Positions 15,904-24,092 of a stretch of 64,000 nt of DNA are shown here, piece after piece (position 1 is the first letter of the stretch; each line of letters begins with the position of its first letter). Below the pieces are notes generated by a model. That model did not search any database, was not told the origin of the DNA, and worked only from the letters and a program-made list of their open reading frames with translations. The translations under genes and the position numbers were made by a program. The stretch is taken from positions 1,364,001 to 1,428,000 of the forward strand of contig JAKCFJ010000001.1 of assembly GCA_025041175.1 (NCBI GenBank). Direction: 5' to 3'. The stretch is from Halobacteriales archaeon YIM A00010 (GTDB lineage Archaea > Halobacteriota > Halobacteria > Halobacteriales > Haloarculaceae).

Positions 15904-18081
15904 CTACACAACAGTATACTTTTTTACGCGTTTGTTCACGATCCCGATCGCTTCGTCGGCGAGGACGTGCGATGGATCGCCGGCGTAGACGGCCCGTTCG
16001 TAGATCTCGGCCACGCGCCGCTCGTCCGCTTCACCGACATCGCGGACGTACTGCATTCTGGTTTCACCGGATCGTCGCGGCCGGTGGTGGCGTTCGAGGA
16101 GGTACTCCAACCGGTCGAACGCGCGTTCGACGTCGCGTTTGGGATCGGTGCGTGGCTGGCGGCGGAGCCACACCGCGCGATAGGCGCGTTCTTTGGCCCC
16201 GCTCCGGCGTATCGTTGCGGCGACACCGAGGAGCACGATCGTTCCGAACGTGGTTTGCTCTGGGGTCGGAAGCGGTAGCCCTTCGTCGGTGGGATCGGAT
16301 CCGCCGGTGGTCCCCAAGTCCGAGCCGTCGGCCGGACCGGGGCGGTTCCGGTCGTTCGCCCCCTCACCATCCGACTGGTTCGCGGGCGTCTGCGTCGGTG
16401 ACTCGTTGGCGGATGCGTTTTCGTCCGTCCCCTCGTCGGTGGGAGACGGCGTCGGCGTCGGTTCCGTCTGGTTGGTGTCGACGTCGTCATCGCCATCCGA
16501 GCGAGCGGAATCGAGGGCGCCCTGTTCCGTTTGCTCGCGCGGATCAGCCGGCGTCGGATCGAACTGCATCCACCCGTGATCGGGGAAATACACCTCGACC
16601 CACGCGTGTGAGTCGAGTCCCCGAACAACCCACTGATTCGCGTCGACGCGTTCACCCGGCGCGTATCCGACCGCGAGCCGGGCCGGTATCCCTTGGGTTC
16701 GCAACATCGTGACCATCGTCGTGGCGAAGTAGGTGCAGTAGCCCCGATCCATCTCGAACAGGAAGCTATCGGCGACCTGTTCGTCCGGCCGCTGTACCTG
16801 AAGCGAGTAGTTCCAGTTCTCTTGGAGGTGGTGTTCGACGACGCGCGCGGTGTCGTAGCTGTTGTTGGCGTTGGCGGTCACGTTACTCGTGTACGCTCGG
16901 ACCCGGTCGGGGGTGCTGTCGGGGAGCTGAGTGTACCGGCTCCGGACTCTGTCGGGATACTCGGCGCTCGCGTTGCGGAGCGCCGCTGGATCGGCCCTCG
17001 ACACGGCACTGGTAACGGTGTAGCTGTCGCCCGCCTCGAGCTGCCCGGTCGGTTGGAGACCACCGAACTCCGTCACCCGCGGCGATCGATTCTCGACGCT
17101 GATGGGTTTCCACGCCGCTGGCATCACCGAAACCGGCGCTCGGGCACGAACCTGTTGTCGAACGGTTTCTGTTTCTCCTGGCGGTTTCGGGAGCGAGGCG
17201 TCGTACGACCGGTCGTCGGCCGTCCGTATCCACCCCGAGCCGGTGTACCGGTCGTACGCCGCCACGCGCCAGTAGGCCCGTCGCTCGCTCTCGATGGTGA
17301 ACCGTACCGTGGGGCTGAGGCTGGTCGATCCACGGATCGAGAGCTGTGACTCGGCGCGCGTAAGACCGCCCTCGAGCGTCTGTGGCCCCTCGTCTCCCGT
17401 TCCGCCCAGTACCGGGCTGCTTTCTCCGCCGGGAACGACGCTCACAGACGTTGTGAGCACGACGATCACGGCGAGCACGATGACGAGCGTATCCGCACTC
17501 GAGAGATCGCTACCGCGACGCGCGAGATCTCCGAATCCGGCTGCGGCTGTCGCTCCGAGCACACCGATGAGACCGATCGTCGTGTCCACGTCCCCCGTGA
17601 GTATCAGAAATCCCAGCGCCACACAGCCGACGAGCGTCGCCCGGCCGTACTGGCGACGAGCGGTGAAATACGCCGTGAGAAACGCCGGAATGGGTGCGAC
17701 GGCGGTCGCCCAAACGCCGGCGTTGATGATCCGAATGATCGATAGCCCCGTGAGCAGCGCCACGAGATCCATCCAGAGCGCATCGACGGAGACAACGAGC
17801 GAATACCCCTCCGGTATCGTCGACGTGTACAGCACGATCCCGCCAGCCACGAGCACACCGACACAGGGATACGCGACCGACGGACCCACGAACCGCCCGA
17901 GGAGAATCCCAACGACGACCGCCCCGCCAACCACGAGGAAAAACAACCCCGGATCGCCGTCGATGTCGACCGCGCGGTAGAGCACACCGAGGTAGGACGC
18001 GCTCAAAACCGTTAGGGCGACCACCGAACACAACCACGGCCCCGGAACGCGTGTTCCAAAGCGGTCGGCGACTGTCGTCAT
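15904..18081 (-). CDS. Transglutaminase-like membrane protein (TgpA-type)
   Basis: A 725-residue protein with about eight N-terminal membrane segments (residues 15-220). An extracellular transglutaminase core follows: RGYCTYFATTMVTMLRTQGIPARLAVG supplies the catalytic Cys, LDSHAWVEVYF the His, and WMQFDPTPAD the Asp. A low-complexity acidic Thr/Asn/Pro linker (about 520-600), one more membrane segment and a cytoplasmic DUF4129-like tail close the protein. It matches TgpA-type proteins, which are linked to cell-envelope processes. Its ATG overlaps the DUF58 stop (ATGA), so it is the third gene of the MoxR operon. Confidence 0.88.
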   Translation of the reverse strand: MTTVADRFGTRVPGPWLCSVVALTVLSASYLGVLYRAVDIDGDPGLFFLVVGGAVVVGILLGRFVGPSVAYPCVGVLVAGGIVLYTSTIPEGYSLVVSVDALWMDLVALLTGLSIIRIINAGVWATAVAPIPAFLTAYFTARRQYGRATLVGCVALGFLILTGDVDTTIGLIGVLGATAAAGFGDLARRGSDLSSADTLVIVLAVIVVLTTSVSVVPGGESSPVLGGTGDEGPQTLEGGLTRAESQLSIRGSTSLSPTVRFTIESERRAYWRVAAYDRYTGSGWIRTADDRSYDASLPKPPGETETVRQQVRARAPVSVMPAAWKPISVENRSPRVTEFGGLQPTGQLEAGDSYTVTSAVSRADPAALRNASAEYPDRVRSRYTQLPDSTPDRVRAYTSNVTANANNSYDTARVVEHHLQENWNYSLQVQRPDEQVADSFLFEMDRGYCTYFATTMVTMLRTQGIPARLAVGYAPGERVDANQWVVRGLDSHAWVEVYFPDHGWMQFDPTPADPREQTEQGALDSARSDGDDDVDTNQTEPTPTPSPTDEGTDENASANESPTQTPANQSDGEGANDRNRPGPADGSDLGTTGGSDPTDEGLPLPTPEQTTFGTIVLLGVAATIRRSGAKERAYRAVWLRRQPRTDPKRDVERAFDRLEYLLERHHRPRRSGETRMQYVRDVGEADERRVAEIYERAVYAGDPSHVLADEAIGIVNKRVKKYTVV

Positions 18082-19094
18082 GAGTTGACACCTCCCACCG
18101 TGCTCACGGAGGTGGCGGTCCCGTCCGGTCGGTGCTCGGTTCGGTTTCGATCGGTCAGCCGCTCGAACGGGATCCGGTCGTCGTCGATTTCGACGGTTGC
18201 ACGCCCGCGCTCGCCGAACACGTACACGTCAGCGGATTCCACGTGCTCGGTCGGAACGCGCCCCGGAGAAGCGTTTGCGAGGAGTTCGAGGACGGGCTGT
18301 CGGCTGTTGATCTGTCCGCGTTCGAGGCGGCCGTTGGGGACTGTGAGATCCACGCTGACGTCGTGTTCGAGCAGAAAGCAGATGATGCTCGCTGCCGCGC
18401 TCGCCATCGCGTCGGCGTTGTTCTCACCGGCGATCGATTCTGCGACGACCGAAACACCGGTCTCACCGCCCCGTGTGTGCTCCACGACGAAAAGATCCTG
18501 GTGTTTTGCGCTCGTCTTCCAGTGGACGTTGCGAAGCGATTCTCCCGGTGCGTACTCCCGAAGTCGTTCGAACTCCTGTCGTTTGATCGCTCCCCGGGCC
18601 TCGGTGAGGGAATTGAACGCGGCCGTCGCTGTGAGTCGCTGTGTCTCCGGGTAGACGACCACCGGGTCGAAACCGGTGTACTGGTACCGTTCGGTGATCA
18701 GCCCGAGAGGATCGCGGACTGTCACCGAGAGCGGACCCACCGCGTGAACACCGCGCCGGGAGAGGGTCACGTCGTACTCGATCGATCCGTCGTCGTTGAC
18801 GGCCAGCTCGACCGTTTCCGGGCTGACGCCGTCGATCCGATCCGTGACCGTCGCAATCGCGTTCGTGTCGACCTGAATACCGATCGTTCGGGCGTCACCA
18901 GGAGCCCCCGGACGGGGGATCGTCAGTTCGACCTGTGGCCGATCGGTCAGCGCGACCTGTCCGACTGCGAACGCGAGCACGGCGAGCGCCGGCACCGCGA
19001 CGACGTCAAGCGAGCGAGCGCCGAACGACGCGCCGAGCACGACACCGACGACGGCAGCCACCGCGACCACAATCCCACGTCGTGTCAGATTCAT
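18078..19094 (-). CDS. DUF58 domain protein
   Basis: A 338-residue protein with two N-terminal membrane helices, a beta-rich stretch and the DUF58 signature EYAPGESLRNVHWKTSAKHQDLFV near residues 180-205. DUF58 proteins resemble von Willebrand-type domains and occur beside MoxR ATPases. They are thought to act in protein maturation or envelope assembly, but the mechanism is unproven. Overlaps of 4 nt (ATGA) join it to MoxR upstream and to the transglutaminase gene downstream, a tight translationally coupled operon. Confidence 0.88.
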   Translation of the reverse strand: MNLTRRGIVVAVAAVVGVVLGASFGARSLDVVAVPALAVLAFAVGQVALTDRPQVELTIPRPGAPGDARTIGIQVDTNAIATVTDRIDGVSPETVELAVNDDGSIEYDVTLSRRGVHAVGPLSVTVRDPLGLITERYQYTGFDPVVVYPETQRLTATAAFNSLTEARGAIKRQEFERLREYAPGESLRNVHWKTSAKHQDLFVVEHTRGGETGVSVVAESIAGENNADAMASAAASIICFLLEHDVSVDLTVPNGRLERGQINSRQPVLELLANASPGRVPTEHVESADVYVFGERGRATVEIDDDRIPFERLTDRNRTEHRPDGTATSVSTVGGVNS

Positions 19095-20035
19095 ACGTCG
19101 ACTGATTCGAGCGCCGCCGTTACGAGGGAAGCCGGCCTATCGCCGTTCGGTGCCGGTCTGATCCGGTGGGTGAACGTCGCCCGTGCTTCCTGTTGAACGT
19201 CCTCCGGGACCACGTACCCTCGCTGATCGAGCACCGCCCGCGCCTGGGCAGCGTGGACGAGCGCGACCGATCCGCGGGGGCTCACGCCCAGCTGGGCGTT
19301 ATCCCGCGTGTACTGTGCGAGCCGAGTAACGTACCGCCGGACTGCGTCCTCGACCCGTACGTTCGAGACGGCCAGCCGGGCTGTCTGGATGTCATCAATG
19401 GTGGCAACCGCCGACAACGATTCGATCGGATGCTCGCCAGTGATCCGTCCCAACAGCTCGGTCTCTTCGCGTTCGTCGGGATAGCCCAGATGGAGGCGCT
19501 TCATGAAGCGATCGATCTCGGCCAGCGGGAGCGTGTACGTCCGGTCTTCCTCGACGGAGTTCTGTGTGGCGATGACGGTGAAGGGCGACGGCACCGGGTG
19601 GGTCTCGCCGTCGACGGTTACCTGTCCTTCGTCCATCGCCTCCAACAGCGCACTCTGAGTTTTTGGGGGTGCCCGGTTGATCTCGTCGGCGAGAACGACG
19701 TTTGCGAAGATCGGCCCGTCGCGGAACTCGAACTCCCGCGTTTTCTGGTTGAACACGTTCGCGCCCGTGACGTCGCTCGGAAGGAGATCGGGCGTGAACT
19801 GAATCCGTTTGAATCGTCCGTCGATCGACCGGGCGAGCGACCGGGCGAGCATCGTCTTCCCCACGCCCGGTACGTCTTCGAGTAGAACGTTCCCCCCCGC
19901 CAACACCGACGTGACGAGGTGCTCCACGGCGTCGTGTTGCCCGACGATCACCCGTTCTACGTTCTCGATCACGCCTCGGGCCACCGCTTGTGCGTGTTCG
20001 GCGGTCACCGTCTCAGCAGTGATGTTGTCTGACAT
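19091..20035 (-). CDS. MoxR-family AAA+ ATPase
   Basis: A 314-residue AAA+ ATPase with Walker A EDVPGVGKTMLARS, Walker B VLADEINRAPPKTQSALLEAMDEG, sensor 1 FTVIATQNSVEEDRTYTLPLAEIDRF and a C-terminal lid domain. MoxR proteins act as chaperones that remodel or activate partner complexes, often with a VWA or DUF58 protein. It is the first gene of the MoxR-DUF58-transglutaminase operon, with ATGA overlaps. Its own promoter must lie in the 83-nt gap to the Thr/Asn-repeat protein gene or further upstream. Confidence 0.93.
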   Translation of the reverse strand: MSDNITAETVTAEHAQAVARGVIENVERVIVGQHDAVEHLVTSVLAGGNVLLEDVPGVGKTMLARSLARSIDGRFKRIQFTPDLLPSDVTGANVFNQKTREFEFRDGPIFANVVLADEINRAPPKTQSALLEAMDEGQVTVDGETHPVPSPFTVIATQNSVEEDRTYTLPLAEIDRFMKRLHLGYPDEREETELLGRITGEHPIESLSAVATIDDIQTARLAVSNVRVEDAVRRYVTRLAQYTRDNAQLGVSPRGSVALVHAAQARAVLDQRGYVVPEDVQQEARATFTHRIRPAPNGDRPASLVTAALESVDV

Positions 20036-20118
20036 TGATCGTGTGTACCACTAGGGATACTCACGAACGCACATACGCTTTCCCGAGACGGAATCGAACA
20101 GGTCAGATTACAACTAGG

Positions 20119-21237
20119 TCAACCGAACAATGGTCCCAGTATCCCCGACAGTATCCCATCATCCTCGTCCTCGGTCGTTGTTGGAGACGGCTGAGCCGTC
20201 CCGACCGGTTCGGTCAGCGTTTCCGACGCAGAGATTTCGATTCCATCCGCCTCCGTGGCGACCTGATTGGCCTGGTCGTAACCGGACGTTGCCTGCGTGC
20301 TTGGTGTGGACCCTGCTGAAGATTCTGTTCCCTGGTTAAAAGTCTGAGACTGTGCTTTGACTGTCGTCGCTGGCGTATCGTTCGCCGGTGTTGTAGCGTT
20401 CGTCGTACTGTTCGTCAGCGTCTGGTTGGTCGTGATATTGGTCGTGTCGTTCGTTGGGGCCGCCGTCGGTGTGGCGGTAGCTGTCGTGTCATTGGTTGTG
20501 TCGTTCGTCGGGGTCGCCGTCGTGTCGTTAGTCGTCTCGTTGATCGTGTCGTTCGTCGGGGTCGCCGTCGTGTCGTTGGTCGTCCCGTTGATCGTGTCGT
20601 TCGTCGGGGTCGCGTCCGTGGTGTTGTTCGTTTCAGTGGAGTTGTTGATCCCGAGATCCTCTCTCGACGTGTTCGTCTCCTCGAGAACGTCCGAGAGCTC
20701 TGGCCCGCCGACGCTCGGCGCTTCTCCACCGGACGTGATTTCGATTCCCTCCGTCTGTAGGTTATCGACGCCGAGCCAGTAGGCTTCGAGCGTCGTCGGC
20801 AACGGATTCGGCGTCCCAGGCGGGAGACAAATGCCCAGCGTCGCCAGCGTGTTGACTAGCGGGTTCTCGCCGTTCGTGTACAGGACGAGATCACCGTCAA
20901 CCTCACCGGACGGGAAGCTGATGTGGGACTCGACGCTCCCTTCTTCACCGAGGTAGATGTCCACGTCGCGCAAAGTCGAATCGGTAACTGTGACCTTGTT
21001 CACGTCGGATTCGATCTTGTCAGCACAGATCTGACCGCCATCCGATAGGTGTGGGTAGATCCCCCCCGTTCGAACCGTAAACGTTTCACGATCATCGACG
21101 CCATCGGGCGATTCTTGGGCTGTCGTGACGAATACGAGGCTCCCGCTCGTAATGAGCAGCAGCGAAAGCGCACACGCGAGTACTGCCTGTGGCGTTCCCA
21201 CCGACCGTAATCGTCGTTTGAGTCGCTCTATCAACAT
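20119..21237 (-). CDS. Exported Thr/Asn-repeat protein, DUF6230-linked
   Basis: A 372-residue protein with a signal-anchor (residues 17-37), then a folded region with TVRTGGIYPHLSDGGQICADKI and VDIYLGEEGSVESHISFP that resembles the lipid-binding-type DUF6230 neighbours. From about residue 195 to 300 it is a low-complexity Thr/Asn/Asp region. This includes 16-residue repeats (DTINxTTNDTTATPTN) full of N-x-T sequons, so dense N-glycosylation outside the cell is likely. The tail is acidic with a short hydrophobic end (ILSGILGPLF). It is the last gene of the DUF6230/DUF6114 cassette, 3 nt behind the DUF6114 gene. Its role is unknown. Confidence 0.7.
   Translation of the reverse strand: MLIERLKRRLRSVGTPQAVLACALSLLLITSGSLVFVTTAQESPDGVDDRETFTVRTGGIYPHLSDGGQICADKIESDVNKVTVTDSTLRDVDIYLGEEGSVESHISFPSGEVDGDLVLYTNGENPLVNTLATLGICLPPGTPNPLPTTLEAYWLGVDNLQTEGIEITSGGEAPSVGGPELSDVLEETNTSREDLGINNSTETNNTTDATPTNDTINGTTNDTTATPTNDTINETTNDTTATPTNDTTNDTTATATPTAAPTNDTTNITTNQTLTNSTTNATTPANDTPATTVKAQSQTFNQGTESSAGSTPSTQATSGYDQANQVATEADGIEISASETLTEPVGTAQPSPTTTEDEDDGILSGILGPLFG
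20498..20614. repeat. 48-nt tandem repeat in the Thr/Asn-rich protein gene
   Basis: Two nearly identical 48-nt units (20498-20545, 20546-20593) and a partial third (to 20614) each encode 16 residues with several N-x-T glycosylation sequons. Such repeats expand and shrink easily by slippage, so the repeat number may vary between strains. Confidence 0.75.
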
Positions 21238-21240
21238 TTG

Positions 21241-21723
21241 TTATCGCCACTTGTTCACGAGCCCGGAGACGCTCATCTCCTCCGACTCCTCCCCGTTCGA
21301 GTCCGGATCCGAGCTGGCGCTCCAGCTAAACGGTCCGCTCTCTTCGACTAGCTCCGATTCCCACGCAAGACAGAGGTTCGATCCGATGAGCGCGAGTATC
21401 ATCCCGATGAACAACCCACCGAGTGCCCCCATCAACGAGGTGAACGAAAACACGACACCCGCGTAGCCGAGCATCCTAGAGTACTCGGGCTTCGTCAACG
21501 CGAACACCCCGATCAGGAAGACGAACGAAGCGTTCACTAGCCCGATGTAGGCGACCGTGCTGCCGCCGATGAAGATCGTGTCCTTGGCGATGAATATCGG
21601 CACATAGAACATGAACACGCTTCCGAGAATCAGAAGCGTGCCCCCGAGCACCGGACGACGCTGTCGCCACTCTTCGAACTGCTGTCGACGGTCATTCATG
21701 AATTCATAGTTTGCATTTGTCAT
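21241..21723 (-). CDS. DUF6114-like membrane protein
   Basis: A 160-residue protein with a cytoplasmic N-terminus (QFEEWRQRRPVLGG), four predicted membrane helices between about residues 25 and 120 and a short acidic tail. RRPVLGGTLLILG at the first helix is the signature of DUF6114 proteins, which in actinobacteria are encoded next to DUF6230 proteins. Here the same pairing is seen (DUF6230 at 21777). It may export, anchor or process its neighbour, but no activity is known. It lies in a three-gene unit transcribed 22424 to 20119. Confidence 0.7.
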   Translation of the reverse strand: MTNANYEFMNDRRQQFEEWRQRRPVLGGTLLILGSVFMFYVPIFIAKDTIFIGGSTVAYIGLVNASFVFLIGVFALTKPEYSRMLGYAGVVFSFTSLMGALGGLFIGMILALIGSNLCLAWESELVEESGPFSWSASSDPDSNGEESEEMSVSGLVNKWR

Positions 21724-21776
21724 GGTCGCTGGGTGCCATCGTCTCTAATCTAACAAGAGTTGGTAAGACTCACCAA

Positions 21777-22424
21777 CTACTCGTTGAACTGGCCGTCACC
21801 GTCCTCGTCGTACTGGACTTCGAGGCTGAGGCCAGGAATGCTGATCGAACTGGACGCGAGGTAGTGCGCCTGAATTTCGGCGCCCTCTAGCTTCTGGGCC
21901 GGTCCATCGTTGCTGATGTCAGTGATGCGGCCGTTCTGGAGTTTGTCCTGATTCTCCGATGCGTCACCCGCCCAGATACCGAACTGGTCCGATGGGTTGT
22001 CCGAGTTGGATTCGTCGATGACCTGCTGGTTGAACTCGGCCGTCTCGGCCTCGATGTTGCTCACCTTGACCATCTGTTGGTCGGCCGTTACGGTGTCACT
22101 AGAGGTCATCACGATCCTGGCGTCACCGCTGAGACCGGGCACCGCGTTCACGTCCATCGTCTTCATGAGCTGCATGCCCTCGATCTCGACGCCCTTCTGC
22201 TCGATCACCGCCATCGGGTAGGCGTCCTCGTTGCTGGTGTCGTCGACACCAGGATAGATGACGGCCGATTCGGCGGTGAGCTCATCCGCCTGAATGGTGA
22301 ATCCACCGATCCCGGCGAGCGGAACCGCGTACGCCGATCCCGTTGCAAAGACGAGCAGCGCGATCAACGCCAGCACCGCGATCGATACGCCCATACCTTT
22401 CCCAAATGTGCGCTTATTGTACAT
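21777..22424 (-). CDS. DUF6230-like exported protein
   Basis: A 215-residue protein with a signal peptide or anchor (GKGMGVSIAVLALIALLVFATGSAYA) followed by AVPLAGIGGFTIQADELTAESAVIYPG, the characteristic opening of DUF6230 proteins. The rest is beta-rich and acidic. DUF6230 and DUF6114 genes are also paired in actinobacteria, where their products are surface proteins of unknown role. The ATG at 22424 was chosen because the signal peptide starts there; an upstream GTG/ATG reading to 22490 would put it internally. A TATA box and an inverted repeat lie just upstream (22466-22503). Confidence 0.75.
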   Translation of the reverse strand: MYNKRTFGKGMGVSIAVLALIALLVFATGSAYAVPLAGIGGFTIQADELTAESAVIYPGVDDTSNEDAYPMAVIEQKGVEIEGMQLMKTMDVNAVPGLSGDARIVMTSSDTVTADQQMVKVSNIEAETAEFNQQVIDESNSDNPSDQFGIWAGDASENQDKLQNGRITDISNDGPAQKLEGAEIQAHYLASSSISIPGLSLEVQYDEDGDGQFNE

Positions 22425-22465
22425 GGTTGTTAATATCGTACGTGCGTCGGTCGATGTCGGGAAGC

Positions 22466-22503
22466 CATATATACTTACTGGTACGAACACATTTCGTGCC
22501 AGT
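22466..22503 (-). promoter_or_regulatory. Promoter and operator-like inverted repeat of the DUF6230 cassette
   Basis: A minus-strand TATA-like TATATATGG (about 22466-22474) would start transcription near 22440. Directly upstream of it sits an 11-bp inverted repeat with one mismatch: ACTGGTACGAA (22477-22487) and TTCGTGCCAGT (22493-22503). This is the place where archaeal activators bind next to the B-recognition element. Confidence 0.45.
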
Positions 22504-22855
22504 TAGTTCATATCTAGTGAACGAACGCAGCTGTTCACGGGTGGTCCTCCGAGCGATCGAATCCTCGTGTATCCCACTGTCTACCGCGTCCATCGACCCG
22601 ACAGTTGTTTCTATGTCATTTAGTTAGACCTTTTGCCCGGGCATACGGGGCCATTTAACACTATGATCGACCATCACATTTCCGAGTGTTCTACGAGGAG
22701 ATTTGTTCCGATATCGTCGGGTACACCTCTTTTTCCGTCTATTCGCACCGCCCACGATTCTAAAAATCGTCGCTAGTAGCGCGGAATTTTCGCGCGAATC
22801 GTTCGGTCTCGGTCGTCGGTCATCGCGGACGGGGTGGCATCTCGCGCGGGCGCGT
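22504..22855. other. 352-nt gap without a gene
   Basis: No coding frame stands out. It holds small inverted repeats close to 22510-22540 (GTGAAC...GTTCAC) and a weak hairpin GATTCTAAAAATC near 22757. It separates the DUF6230 cassette from a minus-strand membrane gene, so it mainly contains the upstream region of the cassette promoter and the end of the next gene. Confidence 0.5.
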
Positions 22856-23395
22856 TTACTGTTCCATGGCGATGCCGTACACGAGACCCATCATCCCGCC
22901 GTAGGTCATCCACGCGAACAGAGAAACCAGCCCGAACGCCGGGAGCGCGCTCGGTCCGCCGATGAACGCGAGCCACAGTTGCACGAGAACGCCGAAAAAG
23001 ACGCTCCCGACGAGGAGTCCGTAGATCTGTCCGAGCGCAAACAGCGTCACGCCGAGCGCGGAAACGTTGAGGAGGGGGACGAGCACCTTCTGTAACAGGG
23101 TGCTGTTGCGTGACAGCATGATGACCCGGGTGACGAATGCGTTGATCGAGCCGGAGACGAACGCGAGAAACGGAATAGCGAGCAGGAGACCGTAGACGAA
23201 CAGCATTCCTGCGCCACCGACGAGCGTTGGCACGCCCACGGTCGCGCCGAGTAGCCTGAGCGCTTCAAGATCACCGATATGGAGGATGACGTTCGCTTGA
23301 AACGCGCCGAACAAACTCCCGCCGACGATGGCTTCGACGTCCCCAACGTCGATATCGGTCTCGATGGCGAACAACGAACGGACGTTACGTTCCAT
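22856..23395 (-). CDS. Multi-pass membrane protein of unknown function
   Basis: A 179-residue protein with a soluble N-terminus (MERNVRSLFAIETDIDVGDVEAIVGG) and about four to five membrane helices from residue 55 onward. It is small-residue-rich (Gly, Ala, Val) with no polar catalytic motif. I do not recognise the family. It lies 127 nt downstream of the DUF5518 gene on the same strand and could be co-transcribed with it. Confidence 0.6.
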   Translation of the reverse strand: MERNVRSLFAIETDIDVGDVEAIVGGSLFGAFQANVILHIGDLEALRLLGATVGVPTLVGGAGMLFVYGLLLAIPFLAFVSGSINAFVTRVIMLSRNSTLLQKVLVPLLNVSALGVTLFALGQIYGLLVGSVFFGVLVQLWLAFIGGPSALPAFGLVSLFAWMTYGGMMGLVYGIAMEQ

Positions 23396-23521
23396 ACTCT
23401 CGCCCGCTCGCTGCTCTCATAAAAATCTCTCGCGGGAATAAGAGGGTCATTTATTATGTGGGATGAGTGGCGAGACTCCGACGGTGTGAGATCCGATCGG
23501 AAGTCGGGACGGGCGCGGTGT

Positions 23522-23995
23522 TCAGCGTCCGAACGCGGCGTCGACGAGCGTGCGCAGCAGGCCGCCAGCCACGCTGCCGATGATGCTGTCGACGAGGATG
23601 AACGCCGCGATGCCCAATCCGATGTACAGCGGCGCGAGGATCCCCATGCCGTTGAAGATCGGACTCACGATACCGAACAGTTCCTGGAGCAGCGTCGGGG
23701 GTTCGGTGTACAGCCCCAACAACCCGCCCGTCAACGCGACGATCGTTCCTCCGGCGATGCCCGCGACGGCTCCGGCCAGAACGCCGTGGAGCCACCCGCG
23801 CGGCCCGCCGACCATGTACGCCGCGACGAAGCCCGCGATGACCCCACCGCCCACGTAGTTGAGCACCGGGACGATCATCGCGCTCATGTTGACGAGAATC
23901 CCGAGTACGGCCCCCACCAACACCGCTCGTCTGTCGATCGATAGATCGATCGCGGCGAACCGCGTTCCGGATGCCGTCGTGTTACTCCCACTCAT
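23522..23995 (-). CDS. DUF5518-like membrane protein
   Basis: A 157-residue, Gly/Ala-rich protein with four predicted membrane helices (residues 22-45, 47-70, 72-95, 110-145) arranged as two hairpins with GGGVIAGFVAAYMVGGPRGWLHG in the middle, the typical pattern of haloarchaeal DUF5518 proteins. The function is unknown; such proteins may act in stress-dependent membrane changes, but nothing here shows it. The start ATG at 23995 is preceded by an A/T-rich stretch (24006-24030) that could hold the promoter. Confidence 0.7.
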   Translation of the reverse strand: MSGSNTTASGTRFAAIDLSIDRRAVLVGAVLGILVNMSAMIVPVLNYVGGGVIAGFVAAYMVGGPRGWLHGVLAGAVAGIAGGTIVALTGGLLGLYTEPPTLLQELFGIVSPIFNGMGILAPLYIGLGIAAFILVDSIIGSVAGGLLRTLVDAAFGR

Positions 23996-24092
23996 ACAAC
24001 CACCATATTGTTCAATATCATAATAAACCCTCGGGCTTCGTCTCTCGGGGGGCTGTGGCGATACACCGGCGAACGGTACCGCAAAATCGGTT

